Assembly (NCBI GenBank): GCA_017998385.1
Contig: JAGODE010000004.1
Location: 1-44,110 of the forward strand
Reading direction: 5' to 3'
From: Chitinophagaceae bacterium
GTDB lineage: Bacteria; Bacteroidota; Bacteroidia; Chitinophagales; Chitinophagaceae
Length of the DNA stretch: 44,110 bases
Shown here: positions 43,825 to 44,110 of the stretch, one piece after another
Position numbering within the stretch: position 1 is the stretch's first letter
How the letters are laid out: every line of letters begins with the position of its first letter
Notes under the pieces: model-generated
The model's database searches: none
Told to the model about the DNA's origin: nothing
What the model saw: the letters and a program-made list of their open reading frames with translations, nothing else
Position numbers and translations under genes: made by a program

Positions 43825-43832
43825 CAAAAATA
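43825..43832 (-). promoter_or_regulatory. -7 promoter octamer of the enoyl-CoA hydratase gene
   Basis: TATTTTTG on the minus strand ends 20 bases before the ATG at 43804. Confidence 0.45.
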
Positions 43833-43918
43833 AGGTAAAAGGAAAAAGGTATATGGTGAGGGTAATCCGTCCTTCCACACCATTATGCTTTTTCCCTACA
43901 CCTTCTAACCTTTCTTCG
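43830..43918. repeat. period-7 inverted repeat between the MaoC-like and hydratase genes
   Basis: The purine-rich part (TAAGGTA, AAAGGAA, AAAGGTA, TATGGTG units, about 43830-43861) faces the pyrimidine-rich part (about 43871-43918) with imperfect pairing. The right part overlaps the last codons of the MaoC-like gene, so it can serve as its terminator. Confidence 0.6.
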
Positions 43919-44110
43919 CTACCATCGTCAGAATCGTGCCCACTCCCACCAGCGGTTCATCGGTATCATCCAGTATCTCTACCAGCCATTTTACAATGCC
44001 TTTTGGAATATCATTTTCATCTTTACTGTCCTGCGGCAGCTTTTCTCTGCAGGTAAAGCGGATATGAACTGCCGAACCGGGATAAAAAGGTTTGGGAAAC
44101 CGGAGTTCAT
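43905..44110 (-). CDS. MaoC-like dehydratase, 3' end (partial)
   Basis: The last 68 residues of a gene that continues beyond the window end at a TAG (43905-43907). ELRFPKPFYPGSAVHIRF, then KGIVKWLVEILDD and VGVGTILTMVAKK match the C-terminal strands of hot-dog fold MaoC dehydratases or thioesterases (pGD-x-v-x-vR motif region). The catalytic Asp/His segment lies outside the window, so activity cannot be judged. It points the same way as the enoyl-CoA hydratase gene. Confidence 0.7.
   Translation of the reverse strand, partial: ELRFPKPFYPGSAVHIRFTCREKLPQDSKDENDIPKGIVKWLVEILDDTDEPLVGVGTILTMVAKKG

Noticed and set aside
43046..44110. tRNA or other RNA gene near the right edge
   Set aside because: The only strong secondary structure is the 15-bp terminator stem at 42987-43025. 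No cloverleaf or CCA end was found anywhere in the window by eye.

Overview
The window looks like a chromosomal segment of a Bacteroidota bacterium, most likely from the Chitinophagaceae or a close relative (inference). The evidence is an S46 dipeptidyl-peptidase, a LytS/LytTR-type two-component pair, a Bacteroidota-type LptB and tandem rhomboids. There are almost no Shine-Dalgarno sequences, and many genes have a TAnnTTTG (-7) promoter octamer just ahead of the start codon. I saw no tRNA, rRNA, CRISPR array, insertion sequence or phage gene.

Left part (1 to about 26.6 kb): dense housekeeping and envelope genes. In order these are a small DUF1328 membrane protein, the Obg GTPase, a DPP7-like S46 peptidase, a small outer-membrane barrel protein and a dipeptide epimerase. 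An approximately 560-base stretch without a gene follows, flanked by long inverted repeats. Next come an AlkA-type DNA glycosylase, MnmD tRNA methyltransferase, a histidine kinase/response regulator pair, a two-FAS1-domain lipoprotein, a Tat-exported Gfo/Idh/MocA oxidoreductase, CysS, an EEP-fold membrane protein, two rhomboid proteases and RlmD. The block ends with a thioredoxin-like exported protein, a double-parvulin isomerase, MetF, LptB with a long C-terminal extension, a GH3-family adenylating enzyme and a FabG reductase.

Right part (26.9 to 42.7 kb): a surface-polysaccharide locus. A WaaE-like GT2 and a divergent O-antigen-ligase/polymerase-type membrane protein lie beside a leftward run of ten tightly packed genes (41.7 to 29.05 kb). 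These encode a GT4 enzyme, a small coiled-coil protein, a methyltransferase, a GT4 enzyme with an N-terminal coiled coil, a GT2-GT4 fusion, a second paralogous methyltransferase, another GT2-GT4 fusion, a GT4-GT2 fusion, and a Wzm/Wzt ABC exporter. One more GT2 gene lies just upstream. The natural reading is an ABC-transporter-dependent glycan whose chain is built in the cytoplasm by several double-headed glycosyltransferases, possibly methylated, and exported by Wzm/Wzt. Much of 29 to 40 kb is visibly more AT-rich than the flanks.

Right end: an enoyl-CoA hydratase with a strong terminator, and the 3' part of a MaoC-like dehydratase.

The most unusual non-genic signal is a set of intergenic repeat elements. 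One family has a period of about 7 bases with purine-rich arms ('AAGGTAA AGGGTAG' style). The other has a period of about 8 bases ('TGTGCTAA TGTGCTGA' style). Both form long imperfect or perfect inverted repeats, and they occur between tandem, convergent and divergent genes, so they cannot all be terminators.
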